Below are positions 1-9,304 of a DNA stretch of 64,000 nucleotides, one piece after another; position 1 is the stretch's first letter, and every line of letters starts with the position of its first letter. Below the pieces are notes generated by a model. It worked only from the letters and a program-made list of their open reading frames with translations, searched no databases and was not told the origin of the DNA. The translations under genes were made by a program, and so were the position numbers. This stretch comes from Gluconobacter kanchanaburiensis NBRC 103587 (GTDB lineage: Bacteria > Pseudomonadota > Alphaproteobacteria > Acetobacterales > Acetobacteraceae), in the NCBI RefSeq assembly GCF_007988905.1, contig NZ_BJVA01000002.1:279669-343668 (forward strand), in the 5' to 3' direction.

Positions 1-47
1 TTTCCGGATTTCGGAGGCGTATCAGCCGCGGTGCTGGAAAAGCGCGG

Positions 48-917
48 TCAGGACAGGCGTGCGAGGATAGGCATCATCATTGCGAACAGTTCGGCCTGGG
101 AGGAAATGGCGCAGCGGGCGTAGAGCTGTTTGCGGAACACCTTGACGGTCTGCGGGCTGACGCCAAGCATTCGTGCGGCGGACCCTGAGGAATGCCCCCG
201 GAGGATCAGCAGCGCCGTTTCGGACTGCCGGCGCGTCAGAACCACGCCGCAAAGCGTCTTCAGGCGGTCAGAAAACCGTGCGGTGATATCCGCCATGCCA
301 GAGCCGGACCTATCCCCGCCCCCCTCGGACTCAGGCACGACGGCATCGACGGTGATATGCCCCCAGTGCCGGGCGGCCAGTGCCACAACGACAGGCAGCA
401 GACGCAGAGCGGTTTCATAAGCCGCATCGGAAAACAGGGTATCCGACGTCACATCCCGCCCGAGGCAGACATGGATCGACACGCCGGAGGCCGGACGCAG
501 GACATAGACCATCTCGTCCACGATCTTCGTGTCGCGGTAATAACTTGTGTAATACTCCGAGGAGCGGAACTGGTCGGGTGCGACATCGCACAGCCGGTAA
601 ACGCCAGCCGGTGCCTCCGAACGGTCGAGGACGAAAAACGGGTCCAGAAGATACCCGCCCGCGCAGTAGATTTCGTCCACGCTGGCATGCACGCTCTCCT
701 CACGCGCGGAACGATGGAGACAGCGGGGCGGCGCATTCCCGGCCCAGACCAGAACCGTCAGATTGTCGATCCCGATACAAGCACCGAACCAGTCGGACAA
801 GCAGGGCACGAAACCGGGACCGTCCAGAGCGGTGATCACCGCGCCCAGCCGTCGTCCGGCATCTCCTGCATCTCCGGCAACCGGGTCCATACCCCTTTCG
901 GGCGATATACATCCCAT
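48..917 (-). CDS. LuxR-family transcriptional regulator
   Basis: A 289-residue protein with a C-terminal LuxR/GerE helix-turn-helix. The helix set runs from about residue 226 to 285, starting LTRRQSETALLILRG, with the recognition helix around SPQTVKVFRKQLYARCAI. The N-terminal 200 residues resemble no ligand domain I can name with confidence; they have the size of the sensor half of autoinducer-binding or orphan LuxR regulators. It diverges from the aminotransferase gene at 1005 with 87 bases between, so it probably controls that gene and perhaps the cluster to the right. The ATG at 917 is used; a second in-frame ATG at 890 is possible, since neither has an ideal ribosome binding site. Confidence 0.85.
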   Translation of the reverse strand: MGCISPERGMDPVAGDAGDAGRRLGAVITALDGPGFVPCLSDWFGACIGIDNLTVLVWAGNAPPRCLHRSAREESVHASVDEIYCAGGYLLDPFFVLDRSEAPAGVYRLCDVAPDQFRSSEYYTSYYRDTKIVDEMVYVLRPASGVSIHVCLGRDVTSDTLFSDAAYETALRLLPVVVALAARHWGHITVDAVVPESEGGGDRSGSGMADITARFSDRLKTLCGVVLTRRQSETALLILRGHSSGSAARMLGVSPQTVKVFRKQLYARCAISSQAELFAMMMPILARLS

Positions 918-1004
918 CGCGTGTGACTCTACCTTCGTAACGTTCCTGCCCCGTCCGCCCCACTCTGCCGAACGGGCGGCGCACAGAATTCAAGGAGACC
1001 GCCC

Positions 1005-2384
1005 ATGTCGTCAGATCTGCCGCAGACAACCGAAGACATCCTCGCCGCTGATGCCCATCTCGTCCAGTCATGGGCCGATCTGAACGCACTCAAACAGACG
1101 GGAGCCCGCACGGCCATCGTCTCCGCCAAAGGCGTCATGGTGCGCGACAGCGACGGCAACGAACTGCTCGACGGGATCGGTGGTCTGTGGTGCGTCAATG
1201 TCGGTCACGGACGCAAGGAAATCATCGACGCGATTTCGAAACAGCTTTCCACGCTGGATTTCTATTCCACGTTCTATACCTTCACCCATCCGACCGCAGC
1301 CGCGCTCGCGAAAAAGCTGGCCCAGCTTGCTCCGGGCGACCTCAACCGGGTCCATTTTTCAAACTCGGGATCGGTTGCCAATGACGGCGCGGTCCGCATC
1401 CTTCATCACTATTACGAACGGCTGGGACGCCCGTCCAAAAAGCTCGTCCTCAGCCGTCATGGCGCCTATCACGGCTCCACCTACCTCTCCATCGCCATGA
1501 CGACGCCCCCCTATTCCAAGGGCTGGTCCCGCGCAGAAGGCATCGTCCGCCATCTCCGGAAGCCACATTTCTGGCGCGAGGGCGGCGACATGACCGAAGC
1601 GGAATTCCTGAACGCGCTCATCGACGACATGCGTACGGAAATCGAGACCGTTGGCGCGGAAAACATTGCCTGCTTCATTCAGGAACCCATCATGGGCGCG
1701 GGCGGGGTGATCGTTCCGCCCAAAGGCTATCACCGGCGCGCGCAGGATCTGTGCCGCCAGTATGATATCAAGTTCGTGGCGGATGAAGTGGTCACCGCGT
1801 TCGGGCGTCTGGGGCATTTCTTCGCCTCGGAAGCCGTTTTCGACACCCGGCCGGACATCATCAACATCGCCAAGGGCGTGACCTCAGGATATCAGCCGCT
1901 CGCCGCGACCATCATGACGGACGAGATCCATGACGTCATTTCCGGACCGGACGGGGTATTCACCCATGGCATGACCTATGCCGGACATCCGGCGGGCGCT
2001 GCGGCGGGACTGGCCAACATCGCCCTGATGGAGACGGAGAAACTCCCCGAACGCGTTCGCCATACCGGACCGATTTTCGAAAATACGCTCCGCGCCCTCG
2101 GTGATCTTGATATCGTTGGCGAGGTCCGTGGCAGTCACTTCATGATGGGGATCGAATTCGTGAAGGACAAGGCGAAGAAAACACTTTTCGATGCTGGTCT
2201 GAACATCGGCATGCGTGTCGCCCGCAAGGCCCAGGACAAAGGTCTCGTCGCCCGTCCGCTCGGCCATATCCTGATCCTCTCGCCCCCGCTGACGCTGACG
2301 GAAGAGCAGATCGCCCAGATTGGCGAAATCCTGCGCGAAAGCATCACCGAAGTCATGGGCGAGCTTCCGCGCGGCGCGTTCTGA
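1005..2384 (+). CDS. class III (omega) aminotransferase, PLP-dependent
   Basis: A 459-residue fold-type I class III aminotransferase. Such enzymes move an amino group from a terminal amine or omega-amino acid to pyruvate or 2-oxoglutarate. Visible are the cofactor loop NSGSVANDGA (about 120-129), RHGAYHGST, the Asp of FVADEV (D260), and the Schiff-base lysine in NIAKGVTSGYQPL (K290). Length and these motifs fit the SpuC-type (putrescine or amine:pyruvate) group, but the substrate is not proven. AAGGAG lies just upstream of the ATG. It converges with the 2-hydroxyacid dehydrogenase gene (19 bases apart). With the PuuC-like aldehyde dehydrogenase at 3386 it would make an amine to aldehyde to acid route. 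Confidence 0.9.
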   Translation: MSSDLPQTTEDILAADAHLVQSWADLNALKQTGARTAIVSAKGVMVRDSDGNELLDGIGGLWCVNVGHGRKEIIDAISKQLSTLDFYSTFYTFTHPTAAALAKKLAQLAPGDLNRVHFSNSGSVANDGAVRILHHYYERLGRPSKKLVLSRHGAYHGSTYLSIAMTTPPYSKGWSRAEGIVRHLRKPHFWREGGDMTEAEFLNALIDDMRTEIETVGAENIACFIQEPIMGAGGVIVPPKGYHRRAQDLCRQYDIKFVADEVVTAFGRLGHFFASEAVFDTRPDIINIAKGVTSGYQPLAATIMTDEIHDVISGPDGVFTHGMTYAGHPAGAAAGLANIALMETEKLPERVRHTGPIFENTLRALGDLDIVGEVRGSHFMMGIEFVKDKAKKTLFDAGLNIGMRVARKAQDKGLVARPLGHILILSPPLTLTEEQIAQIGEILRESITEVMGELPRGAF

Positions 2385-2403
2385 AGACGCGTCCCTTAGG
2401 GGA

Positions 2404-3345
2404 TCAGTAGCCCCATTCGGGGTGGTAGGTCAGGGCGGGCGTCTGTCCCGCCTCGATCTGCCGGATCACATCAGCAAGATAGACGGCCTGCATCCTGAAA
2501 GAGGCCTCTGCGGCAACATGCGGCGTGACGAACACCTTGGGATGGGTCCAGAACAGCGACGTTTCGGGCAGGGGTTCCTGTTCGAAAACATCCAGAACCG
2601 CGCCGAGCATCCGGCCAGCATCCAGCGCCGCCAGAAGATCATCGGCCACGACCTGATCCCCGCGTCCGGCATTCACGATCCCCGCGCCCGGCTTGAGATG
2701 TGACAGGAACGCCGCGTCGATCAGACCTTTGGTCTGGGGCGTGCTGGGGAGGAGATTGACGAGGATGTCGGTCTTGCCGAGCATCTCGACCTTGCCTTCC
2801 TCTCCGAAATACAGCGCCACATCCTCAACCGCGCGTTCACGGCGGCACCATGCCGACACGCCGAAGCCCGCCTGTGACAGACGCCGCGCAACCGCCGATC
2901 CCAGATTCCCGAATCCCAGAATCCCGACCTGCGTTTGTGCGCTGGTGCGATATTCGAGGTTGCGGCGAAAGACCCTGTTTTCCTGTTGCAGAGCCCAGGT
3001 CCGGGCATCGCGCAGGAGCGAAATGACCGCCCACAGAACGTAATCCGACATCAGCTCCGCCGTCTGGTCTCCCCCCATGCGGACAAGCGGCACGTCTTTG
3101 GGGAAATCGGGACGGTGGACAAGCTGATTGACGCCCGCGCCACTGCACAGGATGGCGCGCATGTGGCGCATCTTTGCCATCTCGCCCGGCGCGGGGTTCC
3201 AGACCAGCGCATAATCGGCTTTGGCCGGATCGAAATCCGGATCGAACCACGAGACGGTTTTCAGATCCGGCGCAGCTTCGGCGAACGCACTGCGCCACCC
3301 TTCCCAAGCGTTCGGTCCTTCTGCACTGATGGCAAGTGTCGTCAT
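2404..3345 (-). CDS. D-isomer 2-hydroxyacid dehydrogenase, GhrA-like
   Basis: NAD(P)-dependent reductase of 2-oxo acids such as glyoxylate or hydroxypyruvate, 313 residues from the chosen start. The nucleotide loop GFGNLGSA is at about 144-151. The catalytic Arg (in NAGRGDQVV, about 228), Glu (DVFEQEP, about 257) and His (TPHVAAEAS, about 276) are all present, and the C-terminus HPEWGY is typical of GhrA-type enzymes. An ATG further upstream at 3372 is in frame, but GGAG stands five bases before the ATG at 3345, so that start is preferred. It is last in the minus-strand set beginning with the permease at 9087, and follows the aldehyde dehydrogenase by 40 bases. Confidence 0.88.
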   Translation of the reverse strand: MTTLAISAEGPNAWEGWRSAFAEAAPDLKTVSWFDPDFDPAKADYALVWNPAPGEMAKMRHMRAILCSGAGVNQLVHRPDFPKDVPLVRMGGDQTAELMSDYVLWAVISLLRDARTWALQQENRVFRRNLEYRTSAQTQVGILGFGNLGSAVARRLSQAGFGVSAWCRRERAVEDVALYFGEEGKVEMLGKTDILVNLLPSTPQTKGLIDAAFLSHLKPGAGIVNAGRGDQVVADDLLAALDAGRMLGAVLDVFEQEPLPETSLFWTHPKVFVTPHVAAEASFRMQAVYLADVIRQIEAGQTPALTYHPEWGY

Positions 3346-3385
3346 GAAAACTCCGTTATCAGGGTCCGGCAAGCGGAATTGGACA

Positions 3386-4870
3386 TCAGTATTTGATCCA
3401 CACGGTTTTCAGCGCGGAATATTTATCAAAACTGTGCAGGGACAGATCCCGGCCGAAGCCGGACTGCTTCATGCCGCCGAACGGCGTCATCGGGGAAAGC
3501 GCATCGACGGTATTGACCGAAACCGTCCCGACATTCAGGCGGTCCGAAACCTCCATGATGCGCCCGACATCCCGCGTCCAGACGGACGCTGCGAGGCCAT
3601 AGGGCGTGTCGTTGGCAAGGGTTATGGCCTCGGCATCATCACGGAACGTCTGGATCGCCAGCACCGGGCCGAAAATTTCCTCACGCGCAATCACCGCATC
3701 ACGCGGAACATCGGCGAAAACCGTGGGCCGGATGTAAGCGCGGGAGCCATGCAAGTCCATCTGCTCTCCGCCTGCGACAAGTCTGCTGTCCGCCCGGCCG
3801 GCTTTTATGAACCCCGCAACGCGGTCGGCATGGTCCTGCGTCGCCATCGGGCCGAGAACCGTCGCCGGGTCGAGCGGATTGCCCGGAACCAGCGCTTCCG
3901 CTTTCAGTCGCAGGCGCTCCGTCATCTCTTCCGCGATGGTATGATGGACGAGCAGGCGTGAATTGGCCGAGCAGACCTGCCCCTGATTGAAAAAGATGCC
4001 CCAGGCCGCCTTTTCGGCAGCGGCATCCAGATCGGCATCCGGGAAAACCAGACAGGGGCTTTTGCCGCCGGTTTCGGGCCAGACCTGCTTCATGTTGCTC
4101 TCGCCCGCATAGCGCTGGAAGACCTTGCCGATCTCCGTCGATCCCGTGAACGCCAGACAGTCCACATCCGGATGAAGCCCCAGAGCGCGCCCCGCGTCCT
4201 GTCCGAAACCGGGGATGACGTTCAACACACCGTCTGGCAGTCCAGCCTCGGCAGCCAGTTCTGCCAGACGCAGGGCGGAGAGCGGCGACTGTTCGGCGGG
4301 TTTAAGAACGACGGAATTGCCCACCGCCAGCGCGGGCGCGATTTTCCAGATCGCAAGATCGAGCGGAAAATTCCACGGCACCACCACACCGATCACACCC
4401 AGCGGCACCCGGCGGATCATCGCCAGATCGCGCCCGCCTGTCGGGGCGATCTCGTCATAGATCTTGTCGGTCGCTTCGGCATGCCACTGAAGAATGGCAG
4501 CGGCACCCGGCACGTCAATGTTCAGCGTGTCTGAAATCGGCTTGCCGACATCGAGCGTGTCCAGCAGCGCGAATTCCTCCAGGTTATCCCGCAGAAGCTG
4601 CGCCCAGCGTAGCAGCACGTCCTTGCGCGCACCCGGCGTCATCCGCGACCAGACACCGCTCTCGAACGCCCTGCGTCCGGACTGGACGGCCCGGTCGATA
4701 TCCGTCGCATCACCGCGTGCCACATCCGTCAGGTAGGCACCGTTTGCCGGGTTCACCGTCTCGAACCGTGATCCCGAAGACGCCGCAACGAAGCGTCCGT
4801 CGATCCAGCACTGATTGCGCAAAGTCAGGGTCGCCGCGCGTCCGGCGTAATAGGCAGCATTTTTTGTCAT
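3386..4870 (-). CDS. aldehyde dehydrogenase, PuuC-like
   Basis: A 494-residue NAD(P)-dependent aldehyde dehydrogenase, the normal family length. The active site is intact: Asn of PWNFP (N167), cofactor Lys of LKPAEQSP (K190), general-base Glu in ETGGKSP (E266), nucleophile Cys in NQGQVCSANSRL (C300), and EEIFGP (about 398). The overall sequence is closest, as I recall the family, to gamma-glutamylaminobutyraldehyde dehydrogenases (PuuC) and related omega-aminoaldehyde dehydrogenases. The open frame extends upstream to 4957, but the ATG at 4870 preceded by AAAGAGG fits the family N-terminus and avoids overlapping the oxidase gene. It probably oxidises the aldehyde made by the aminotransferase or by one of the alcohol dehydrogenases nearby. 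Confidence 0.92.
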   Translation of the reverse strand: MTKNAAYYAGRAATLTLRNQCWIDGRFVAASSGSRFETVNPANGAYLTDVARGDATDIDRAVQSGRRAFESGVWSRMTPGARKDVLLRWAQLLRDNLEEFALLDTLDVGKPISDTLNIDVPGAAAILQWHAEATDKIYDEIAPTGGRDLAMIRRVPLGVIGVVVPWNFPLDLAIWKIAPALAVGNSVVLKPAEQSPLSALRLAELAAEAGLPDGVLNVIPGFGQDAGRALGLHPDVDCLAFTGSTEIGKVFQRYAGESNMKQVWPETGGKSPCLVFPDADLDAAAEKAAWGIFFNQGQVCSANSRLLVHHTIAEEMTERLRLKAEALVPGNPLDPATVLGPMATQDHADRVAGFIKAGRADSRLVAGGEQMDLHGSRAYIRPTVFADVPRDAVIAREEIFGPVLAIQTFRDDAEAITLANDTPYGLAASVWTRDVGRIMEVSDRLNVGTVSVNTVDALSPMTPFGGMKQSGFGRDLSLHSFDKYSALKTVWIKY

Positions 4871-4944
4871 GGGGTCAGGCCTCTTTGCCAGTACTTTTTT
4901 TGCAGTATGCAGGATGCCGGAAGGCGGTTGTCGTGTCGCGTTCG

Positions 4945-6093
4945 TCACATCCGCCACAGGATCTCCGCTCCCGCCGCACGCAGGGACGCGATGTCGCGAA
5001 GTCCGGCGAGGCCGAGCACATCGCGGATTTCCTGCGTCAGGGCCTGAATCGCGGTTTCCACGCCCTGCTCGCCTGCTGCCGCGAGCGCCCAGGCCCAGGG
5101 CCGCCCGACGGAGACCGCCGTCGCCCCCAGCGCCAGAGCTGTCACGACGTCTCCGCCGCGCCGGATCCCGCTATCGAGCACGATATCGGCGCGTCCGCCC
5201 ACAGCATCGACAATACCGGGCAGCACCTCGATCGTCGCGGGGGACGGATCCATCTGTCGCCCGCCGTGATTGGACACGATCACCCCATCCGCGCCCGCGT
5301 CCAGCGCCAGCCGGGCATCATCCGGATGCATCACGCCCTTGACGATCAACTGCCCCTTCCATTCGGAGCGCAGCCATTCCAGCCCGCTGCGGTCGAGGGT
5401 GGGATCGATCTGCGCCGCCATCTCGCGCGCTTGCCCCATTACACCGGAAACGGTCGTGTAGGGCCGCAGGTTTCCGATCACGGGCATGCCGTGCCGCAGC
5501 ATCCCCAGCGACCAGCCCGGCCTTCCGGCGAGACCGGCCATCTGCCGGGCGCTGGGCCGCGAGAGATGACGGAAGCCATTCCGCACATCGCGCTCCCGCA
5601 CCGGCGTGATGGCCGTGTCGATCGTGACGATGATGCCCTGGATCCCGCAGGCCGTGGCCCGCGCGAGCATGTCCTGCGTCAGCGCCCTGTCCCGGAAGAC
5701 ATAGATCTGCGCGAAGGGACTTCCACCAACGGCGGCAACATCCTCCATCGCCTCAATCGAGAAGGTGGACACAGCCATCCCCACCCCGCAGCGCCGGGCC
5801 GCACGCGCGGCACCGCTTTCGCGGTCGGAATGCAGCATCCCTGCGAAGCCGACAGGGGCAAGCATGAACGGGGCGGTCCAGTCCTGTCCGAAACAGCGCA
5901 CGCCGGTTCCGACCTGCGACACGTCCCGCAGACCGCGTGGCACGACGCCCCATCGCCCGAACGCCGCGCGATTGCGGGCCATGCTGTGTTCGCCATGCGC
6001 ACCGCCATCCACATAATCCGCGAACAGGCGGGGCAGCCTCTGTCGCGCACGCGCCGCCAGAGCCGCGAACGCGCCATCATCAACGACCGTCAT
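4945..6093 (-). CDS. FMN-dependent alpha-hydroxy-acid oxidase/dehydrogenase (LldD/glycolate oxidase family)
   Basis: A 382-residue TIM-barrel flavoprotein that oxidises an L-2-hydroxy acid to the 2-oxo acid. Visible are APVGFAGM, SPFAQIYV with the active-site Tyr, the FMN-binding Lys of LIVKGV, the catalytic His in SNHGGRQMD with the following Arg, and the C-terminal FMN phosphate region LDSGIRRGGDV...GRPW. It could act on lactate, glycolate, mandelate or a pathway-specific hydroxy acid; sequence does not decide. The start at 6093 has AAGGA upstream; the open frame from 6111 would use TTG. The gene overlaps the end of the amidohydrolase by 14 bases, so the two are translationally linked. Confidence 0.9.
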   Translation of the reverse strand: MTVVDDGAFAALAARARQRLPRLFADYVDGGAHGEHSMARNRAAFGRWGVVPRGLRDVSQVGTGVRCFGQDWTAPFMLAPVGFAGMLHSDRESGAARAARRCGVGMAVSTFSIEAMEDVAAVGGSPFAQIYVFRDRALTQDMLARATACGIQGIIVTIDTAITPVRERDVRNGFRHLSRPSARQMAGLAGRPGWSLGMLRHGMPVIGNLRPYTTVSGVMGQAREMAAQIDPTLDRSGLEWLRSEWKGQLIVKGVMHPDDARLALDAGADGVIVSNHGGRQMDPSPATIEVLPGIVDAVGGRADIVLDSGIRRGGDVVTALALGATAVSVGRPWAWALAAAGEQGVETAIQALTQEIRDVLGLAGLRDIASLRAAGAEILWRM

Positions 6094-7702
6094 AAACAAC
6101 CCGTCCTTCAAGCACTGTCATCAGAACGCCGATCTTCCGGATGTCTTCCGGCGCCACATCAGCAGGATCGGCGGCCAGAACGACCAGATCGGCAGCGTTC
6201 CCGACTACAATGCATCCTTCCCGGTCCTCGCGGTGGGAGGCGAACGCCCCGGCCTGCGTATAGGCAACAAGTGCCTCGTCCACTCCGATCGCCTGCTCCG
6301 GCACGAAAGCCGCTCCTTCCGGCCTGCCGTCATCCAGCGAACTGCGACGGGTAATCGCCTTGCCGATCCCGTGCAGCGGTGACAGCGAGACGATGGGCCA
6401 GTCCGTTCCGAACGCGACCACACTCCCCGCATCCAGCAGGGACCGGTTCGGAAAGGCACGGCAGTGCTCTTCACTGCGAACCCGCGTGGCCCAGACGCCG
6501 CCCATTCCCATCCATTCGTCCGACGGCGCCACCATGACCGGCTGAAGACAGGCCACGACACCCAGTCCGGCAAAGCGGGGAATGTCGTCCGCAAACGGGA
6601 TTTCCACATGCTCGACGCGGTGGCGCAGCGTGCGCGTTTCGTCCGGAGTCTGGGCATAGGCGTCCAGCGCAAGGCGGATCGCGCCGCTTCCGATGGCATG
6701 TGTCCAGATCTGGAACCCTGCCTCCGTTACACGCCTGACCGCCGCCTTGTAGGCCTCCGGCGGCCAGACCAGGGTTCCGGTCTCGTCAGGACGGTCGCCA
6801 TAGCCCTGCGGCATGTATCCGGTATGGGATTCCAGAACCCCATCCAGAAAGAACTTCACGCCATCAAGGCTGAGCATGGGCGAGCGATAGGTGCGACGAA
6901 GGGAGTCGATCTCCCTGAGCCGTGTCTCCGACAGAGCCGGGGGCGGCATCTCCACCATTACGCCAACACGACAGGTCAGAGTCCCTGCGTCCTCCATCTC
7001 CCTCAGGACCGGAAAGAGGCTTTCATCATAGGCCGCGCTTTCCACCCGCGTGATGCCGTAGCGTGCGATTTCGGCGAAAACGCGCCGGATTCCGTCACGG
7101 ATCATGGCCTCGTCCATCGGCGGCACGCAGGCGGAAACAAGCTTGGCTGCTTCCTCCTTCAGCCAGCCCGTGGGCGAACCATCAGGCCTGCGCACGATTT
7201 CACCCCCTTCCGGATCGGGCGTGGAGGCATCGATCCCGGCACGTTCAAGCGCCCTGCTGTTCGCCCAGGCTGCATGCGCCATGCCGGAACGCAGGAAAAC
7301 CGGCCGATCCGGAACGACGGCATCGAGCATCGCACGGTCGAAGCCTTCGGGGGGCAGATCGGGGTAGCCGTAACTCCATTCGAGACCGAGAAGCCAGTCA
7401 CGGTCAGGATTGGCCTCAGCAAAAGCGGCAACCCTTTCCACGACCTCGGCCATGGTGCGCGCGTCCCTCAGGCCGATATTGCTGAGATATTCCGTACCCA
7501 TCAGCAGGTGGAGATGGCTGTCTACAAATCCCGGCAGGACGCACGCCCCGTCCAGATCAATGCGCTCCACGTCCTGCGGTGCGGACGCCGTGATCGCGGC
7601 TTCTTCGCCGATCGCGACGATGCTTCCGTCGCGGATCAGAAGACCGCCATGCAGGCGTGTCTGGTCTGGAAGGACGATCCGGGCATTATGCAGAAGGGTC
7701 AT
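6080..7702 (-). CDS. amidohydrolase, YtcJ-like (Amidohydro_3)
   Basis: A 540-residue metal-dependent hydrolase of the amidohydrolase superfamily. The metal-binding HxH is in GFVDSHLHLL (H63, H65). A lysine that may bridge the metals is in DGVKFFLDG, further His residues are in IWTHAIGSG and RHRVEHVEI, and the final Asp is in AFGTDWPIV. This pattern is the YtcJ/AepA branch, whose substrates are mostly unknown. The open frame extends to 7888, but the ATG at 7702 overlaps the permease stop as ATGA, a strong coupling signal, and begins the usual family N-terminus MTLLHNARIV. No signal peptide is seen, so it is cytoplasmic and acts after import. Confidence 0.9.
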   Translation of the reverse strand: MTLLHNARIVLPDQTRLHGGLLIRDGSIVAIGEEAAITASAPQDVERIDLDGACVLPGFVDSHLHLLMGTEYLSNIGLRDARTMAEVVERVAAFAEANPDRDWLLGLEWSYGYPDLPPEGFDRAMLDAVVPDRPVFLRSGMAHAAWANSRALERAGIDASTPDPEGGEIVRRPDGSPTGWLKEEAAKLVSACVPPMDEAMIRDGIRRVFAEIARYGITRVESAAYDESLFPVLREMEDAGTLTCRVGVMVEMPPPALSETRLREIDSLRRTYRSPMLSLDGVKFFLDGVLESHTGYMPQGYGDRPDETGTLVWPPEAYKAAVRRVTEAGFQIWTHAIGSGAIRLALDAYAQTPDETRTLRHRVEHVEIPFADDIPRFAGLGVVACLQPVMVAPSDEWMGMGGVWATRVRSEEHCRAFPNRSLLDAGSVVAFGTDWPIVSLSPLHGIGKAITRRSSLDDGRPEGAAFVPEQAIGVDEALVAYTQAGAFASHREDREGCIVVGNAADLVVLAADPADVAPEDIRKIGVLMTVLEGRVVYDGR

Positions 7703-9087
7703 GCGCGCTCTCCGCCCGGAAGGGCGCTGGCACGAAAGCGCCGTTCCATAAAAATATACAGCGGCGGCGTCAGTGCGAGACTCACCACCCAGGAGATGTC
7801 CACACCACCCAGCATCTTCGCGAGGCTGCCCGTATAAAGGGCCGTTGAGAGGAACGGGACCTGAAAGAGAATGCCCGCCACGTAGCAACCGAGCGCGGGA
7901 ATATTCCAGTATCCGTAACGGCCGCCATCGCGCCTGAAAAACGACGCCACGTCATACTCGCCGTGATGAAGGATGTAGTAATCGGTCAGGTTGATGGCGG
8001 TCCATGGGATCATGATGGACATCAGGAGTTCGAGAAACTCGCTATAGGCCGTCATGAAACGGTCGGCCATCAGCGTCGCCATTCCGAAAGCGAACAGGAG
8101 CAGCGCGATCGTGACCACGAGCCGCGCGCCGCGTCCGTAATGATGGTCAGGCGTAAAGGTCTGGGCGACGGTCAGGGTGGAGAGCGCGCCGCAATAGACG
8201 TTCATCGCATTCGCCACCGCAATGCCGAGCGAAAGCGCCAGCATGACCGGCACTGTCGCCACGCCGAGCAGCGATGTCAGAACCGCCACGACATGCTGAC
8301 CGCCCACAAGCGTTCCCACAGCGGCTCCCAGTCCCATCGCTAGGAACGATCCGGAGACCGATCCGGAAAAACACGCGATGAACGCATTTTTCTCGTTTTT
8401 TCCGCCAGCGGGAAGATAACGCGATGAATCCGACACATAGGGCGCATAGGCGATCTGCCACAGAGCCGCGAGCGAAACGGTCCTCAGGATGCCGGTCCCG
8501 CTGCCCCAGTGCGCCGCATCCACATGCATCGCGGGATGCGGGAGCATCAGCGCCACGAAACACACCAGAACGGCAATCCCGCACAGCAGGCTCAGGATCC
8601 GGGCGGCCGCATGAATGACGTGATAGCCCATGACGGCGGGCAGAACCGAAAGAAGCTGGATGATCACGATGGCGGGAAAACGGCCCAGCCCTGGAATGCA
8701 GGCCTGTACCCCTTCTGCCCCCAGCACGAGATTGGAGGCGACAAAACCAACATACATCAGAACGATGATCGCGGTGATCGGGACGGCGCCGAACAGTCCG
8801 AACTGACCCCGCGTCTGAATCATCTGAGGCACTCCCAGTCGCGGCCCCTGGGCAGCATGAAGCGCCATAAACACGCCGCCGACGAGATTGCCCAGAAGCA
8901 AAGAAAGGATCGCAGGAATGAGGGAGAGGCCGAAAACCGTTGTCGCAAGGGCGCCGGTCGCGACCGTCAGCATCATCAGATTGGGCCCGAACCAGACGGT
9001 GAACAGGTCCCGAGCCGTCCCGTGCCGCCGTTCGGCCGGAATGGGATAGATCGTCTCGGATTCCAGTGTGCTGACCGCATCCACCAT
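7699..9087 (-). CDS. NCS1-family permease (purine/cytosine/allantoin-type), copy 1
   Basis: A 462-residue membrane protein with about twelve hydrophobic segments. The N-terminal stretch PIPAERRHG followed by WFGPN is characteristic of NCS1 nucleobase-cation symporters, which carry purines, pyrimidines, hydantoins, allantoin or vitamins. It is clearly a paralogue of the permease at 13884: both share the motif TIxPIPxERRHG, ALHAAQGP and QTRGQFG. GAGGA stands eight bases before the ATG. It is first in a minus-strand operon with the amidohydrolase (ATGA overlap), so it probably imports the amidohydrolase substrate. The divergent promoter region toward the zinc alcohol dehydrogenase is 217 bases. 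Confidence 0.92.
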   Translation of the reverse strand: MVDAVSTLESETIYPIPAERRHGTARDLFTVWFGPNLMMLTVATGALATTVFGLSLIPAILSLLLGNLVGGVFMALHAAQGPRLGVPQMIQTRGQFGLFGAVPITAIIVLMYVGFVASNLVLGAEGVQACIPGLGRFPAIVIIQLLSVLPAVMGYHVIHAAARILSLLCGIAVLVCFVALMLPHPAMHVDAAHWGSGTGILRTVSLAALWQIAYAPYVSDSSRYLPAGGKNEKNAFIACFSGSVSGSFLAMGLGAAVGTLVGGQHVVAVLTSLLGVATVPVMLALSLGIAVANAMNVYCGALSTLTVAQTFTPDHHYGRGARLVVTIALLLFAFGMATLMADRFMTAYSEFLELLMSIMIPWTAINLTDYYILHHGEYDVASFFRRDGGRYGYWNIPALGCYVAGILFQVPFLSTALYTGSLAKMLGGVDISWVVSLALTPPLYIFMERRFRASALPGGERA

Positions 9088-9206
9088 ACCATGTCCTCAT
9101 TACGTTCGCCGATAACCGGCAGGTCAGTAGATCATAACATCTTCCGGCTTTGTAATGGATTTCTGCTGCATATTTCCTGAAGCCATGCCCCGGAAAAATC
9201 TATGCT

Positions 9207-9230
9207 GAAAACCTCCTGGTCAGGGTTTTC
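9207..9230. promoter_or_regulatory. inverted repeat in the divergent promoter region
   Basis: Arms GAAAACC and GGTTTTC (perfect, 7 bp) are separated by 10 bases, centred between the NCS1 permease (start 9087, minus) and the zinc alcohol dehydrogenase (start 9305, plus). The size and position fit an operator for a dimeric regulator serving both operons. The LuxR protein at 48-917 and the LysR protein at 20088 are the local candidates; which one binds is unknown. Confidence 0.4.
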
Positions 9231-9304
9231 ATTCCGCTTCCATCATATCTATACCAGAGCCAGACCCGAGCTTCAGTCTCACCCCGAAGCGGAGAGCACA
9301 GTCC

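Noticed and set aside
4717..6354. 545-codon open frame on the plus strand
   Set aside because: It lies opposite the aldehyde dehydrogenase start and hydroxy-acid oxidase genes, which have intact family motifs; its product is Arg/Pro/His-rich with no recognisable domain, as expected for an antisense shadow in GC-rich DNA.
6464..7837. 457-codon open frame on the plus strand
   Set aside because: Antisense to the amidohydrolase; no motif and no plausible ribosome site.
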